The notes under the pieces: generated by a model
Database searches by the model: none
Told to the model about the DNA's origin: nothing
Seen by the model: the letters and a program-made list of their open reading frames with translations, nothing else
Shown here: one piece after another, positions 4,978 to 5,536 of the stretch
How positions within the stretch are numbered: the stretch's first letter is position 1
Layout: each line of letters opens with the position of its first letter
DNA from: Candidatus Hecatellales archaeon
Lineage (GTDB): Archaea > Thermoproteota > Bathyarchaeia > Hecatellales > Hecatellaceae
Length of the DNA stretch: 5,536 bases
NCBI GenBank assembly: GCA_003662515.1
Contig: QMYF01000051.1
Span: forward strand, 1-5,536
Direction of reading: 5' to 3'
Made by a program: the position numbers and the translations under genes

Positions 4978-5427
4978 ATGCCAACCGCCTACGATGTGGA
5001 GGCAAACAAGCTCATAGAGAGAGTTTCAAAATACTTAATGGAGAATGTGCCGGAGGTTTCTCCACCCCCCTGGGCAGCCTACGTGAAGACAGGGGTTCAT
5101 AAGGAGAGACCTCCCGACAGGGAGGACTGGTGGTATGTCCGCTGCGCCTCCCTCCTCAGAAAACTCTACATTCACGGGCCTAAAGGAGTTTCAAGGCTGC
5201 GCCGGGAGTATGGAGGCCGCAGGTCGAAGGGGATGAGGCCTGAACATGCCAGGCCTGGAAGCGGAAACATCTTGAGGAAGGCTTTACAGCAGCTTGAGAA
5301 GGCTGGCCTGGTTAAAACCGTTCAGGGGAAAGGCAGAGTTTTAACCGAGAAGGGGAGAAGCCTTCTCGACAGCATCGCCACAGAAATTAAGAGGGAGGAG
5401 GCAGGCTCGGGGGTGAAGGCCTCATGA
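4978..5427 (+). CDS. rps19e: 30S ribosomal protein S19e
   Basis: A small-subunit ribosomal protein found in archaea and eukaryotes, needed for 40S/30S head maturation, and absent from bacteria. The 149-residue length is normal. Family motifs are clear: the N-terminal YDVEANKLIERVSKYL (5-20), then PPWAAYVKTGVHKERPPD (30-47) and DWWYVRCASLLRKLY (50-64). HGPKGVSRLRREYGGRR (66-82), the loop RPGSGNILRKALQQLEKAG (92-110) and a C-terminal winged-helix end LTEKGRSLLDSIA (122-134) follow. The ATG at 4978 has GAGGT directly against it, too close to work well, so the GGTGG at about 4964-4968 is the more likely ribosome binding site. The TGA stop overlaps the ATG of the next gene as ATGA, indicating translational coupling with the PDCD5-family gene. 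This gene order is widely conserved in archaea. Confidence 0.96.
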   Translation: MPTAYDVEANKLIERVSKYLMENVPEVSPPPWAAYVKTGVHKERPPDREDWWYVRCASLLRKLYIHGPKGVSRLRREYGGRRSKGMRPEHARPGSGNILRKALQQLEKAGLVKTVQGKGRVLTEKGRSLLDSIATEIKREEAGSGVKAS

Positions 5428-5536
5428 GTTATCCTCCCGAAGATGAGGAGCTCGAAAGAATTAAGCGTCAAAGGCTTCTCGAGCTTCAGCGTAGAGCCGA
5501 AGAGGAGAGGCTTCGAGCCCGAATGGAGGCTGAAAA
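5424..5536 (+). CDS. PDCD5/TFAR19-family DNA-binding protein, N-terminal part
   Basis: Starts with ATG at 5424, overlapping the S19e stop as ATGA, and runs off the right edge after 37 codons. The visible N-terminus, MSYPPEDEELERIKRQRLLE, continues with a charged helix LQRRAEEERLRARMEAE. This pattern of 'dee(l)e.ir..rl.elq.r' is the typical start of archaeal PDCD5-related proteins (about 110-120 residues), which fold as a three-helix bundle and are annotated as DNA-binding. Their role in archaea is poorly known; in eukaryotes PDCD5 binds the TRiC chaperonin and other partners. The position directly after S19e is the usual archaeal neighbourhood and strengthens a call made on a short fragment. 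Confidence 0.88.
   Translation, partial: MSYPPEDEELERIKRQRLLELQRRAEEERLRARMEAE

Noticed and set aside
1..5536. CRISPR array, rRNA gene, toxin-antitoxin or complete defence system
   Set aside because: No regularly spaced repeats of 20 bases or more, no rRNA-like conserved blocks, and every long frame is explained by the genes listed. The only nuclease-related sequence is the broken tnpB.

Overview
The window looks archaeal. The right half carries informational genes that bacteria lack: Nep1 (EMG1) rRNA methyltransferase, the Rpp21-type RNase P protein (component 4), ribosomal protein S19e and the start of a PDCD5/TFAR19-family protein. The order RNase P component 4 - S19e - PDCD5 is a familiar archaeal neighbourhood. 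Shine-Dalgarno-like GGTGA/GGAGG motifs, TTG starts and TATA boxes fit an archaeon of moderate GC, perhaps a Bathyarchaeia-like member of the TACK group. That placement is an inference from gene content only.

Left region (1-2782, + strand): a tight ABC-importer operon. It holds the C-terminus of an NMT1/SsuA-like substrate-binding protein, an SsuC/TauC-like permease, an ATPase with a C-terminal TOBE-like region, and a DUF364-type (putative heavy-metal chelation, Rossmann-like) protein. Gaps are 4 bp or a 1-base overlap, so the four genes are probably co-transcribed and translationally coupled. The substrate cannot be read from the sequence. The TOBE region and the DUF364 partner hint at a metal, oxyanion or metal complex, while the permease and binding protein resemble sulfonate/taurine-type transporters.

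Middle region (2783-3693, - strand features): a decayed mobile-DNA scar. It contains a palindrome-rich AT spacer, the C-terminal piece of an IS200/IS605-family TnpB (zinc ribbon plus last RuvC motif), and the N-terminal piece of a tyrosine recombinase (integrase) without its catalytic domain. An intact tRNA-Gly(GCC) gene follows. The two remnants overlap in different frames at one junction. An integrase start beside the 3' end of a tRNA gene is the usual layout of an element integrated into a tRNA. No second attachment copy is visible in the window.

Right region (3684-5536): nep1 runs leftward and its last 10 bases lie inside the tRNA-Gly gene on the same strand. Cutting the tRNA 5' end would therefore remove the nep1 stop codon. 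A 151-bp intergenic region with a TATA-like sequence usable in both directions separates nep1 from the divergent rnp4 - S19e - PDCD5 operon. The rnp4 leader contains inverted repeats and a possible 18-codon upstream ORF that overlaps the rnp4 TTG start.

I see no complete new defence or mobile system, CRISPR array or rRNA. The most interesting points are the nep1/tRNA processing conflict, the int/tnpB fusion scar beside the tRNA, the structured rnp4 leader, and the mixed-type ABC operon with a DUF364 partner.
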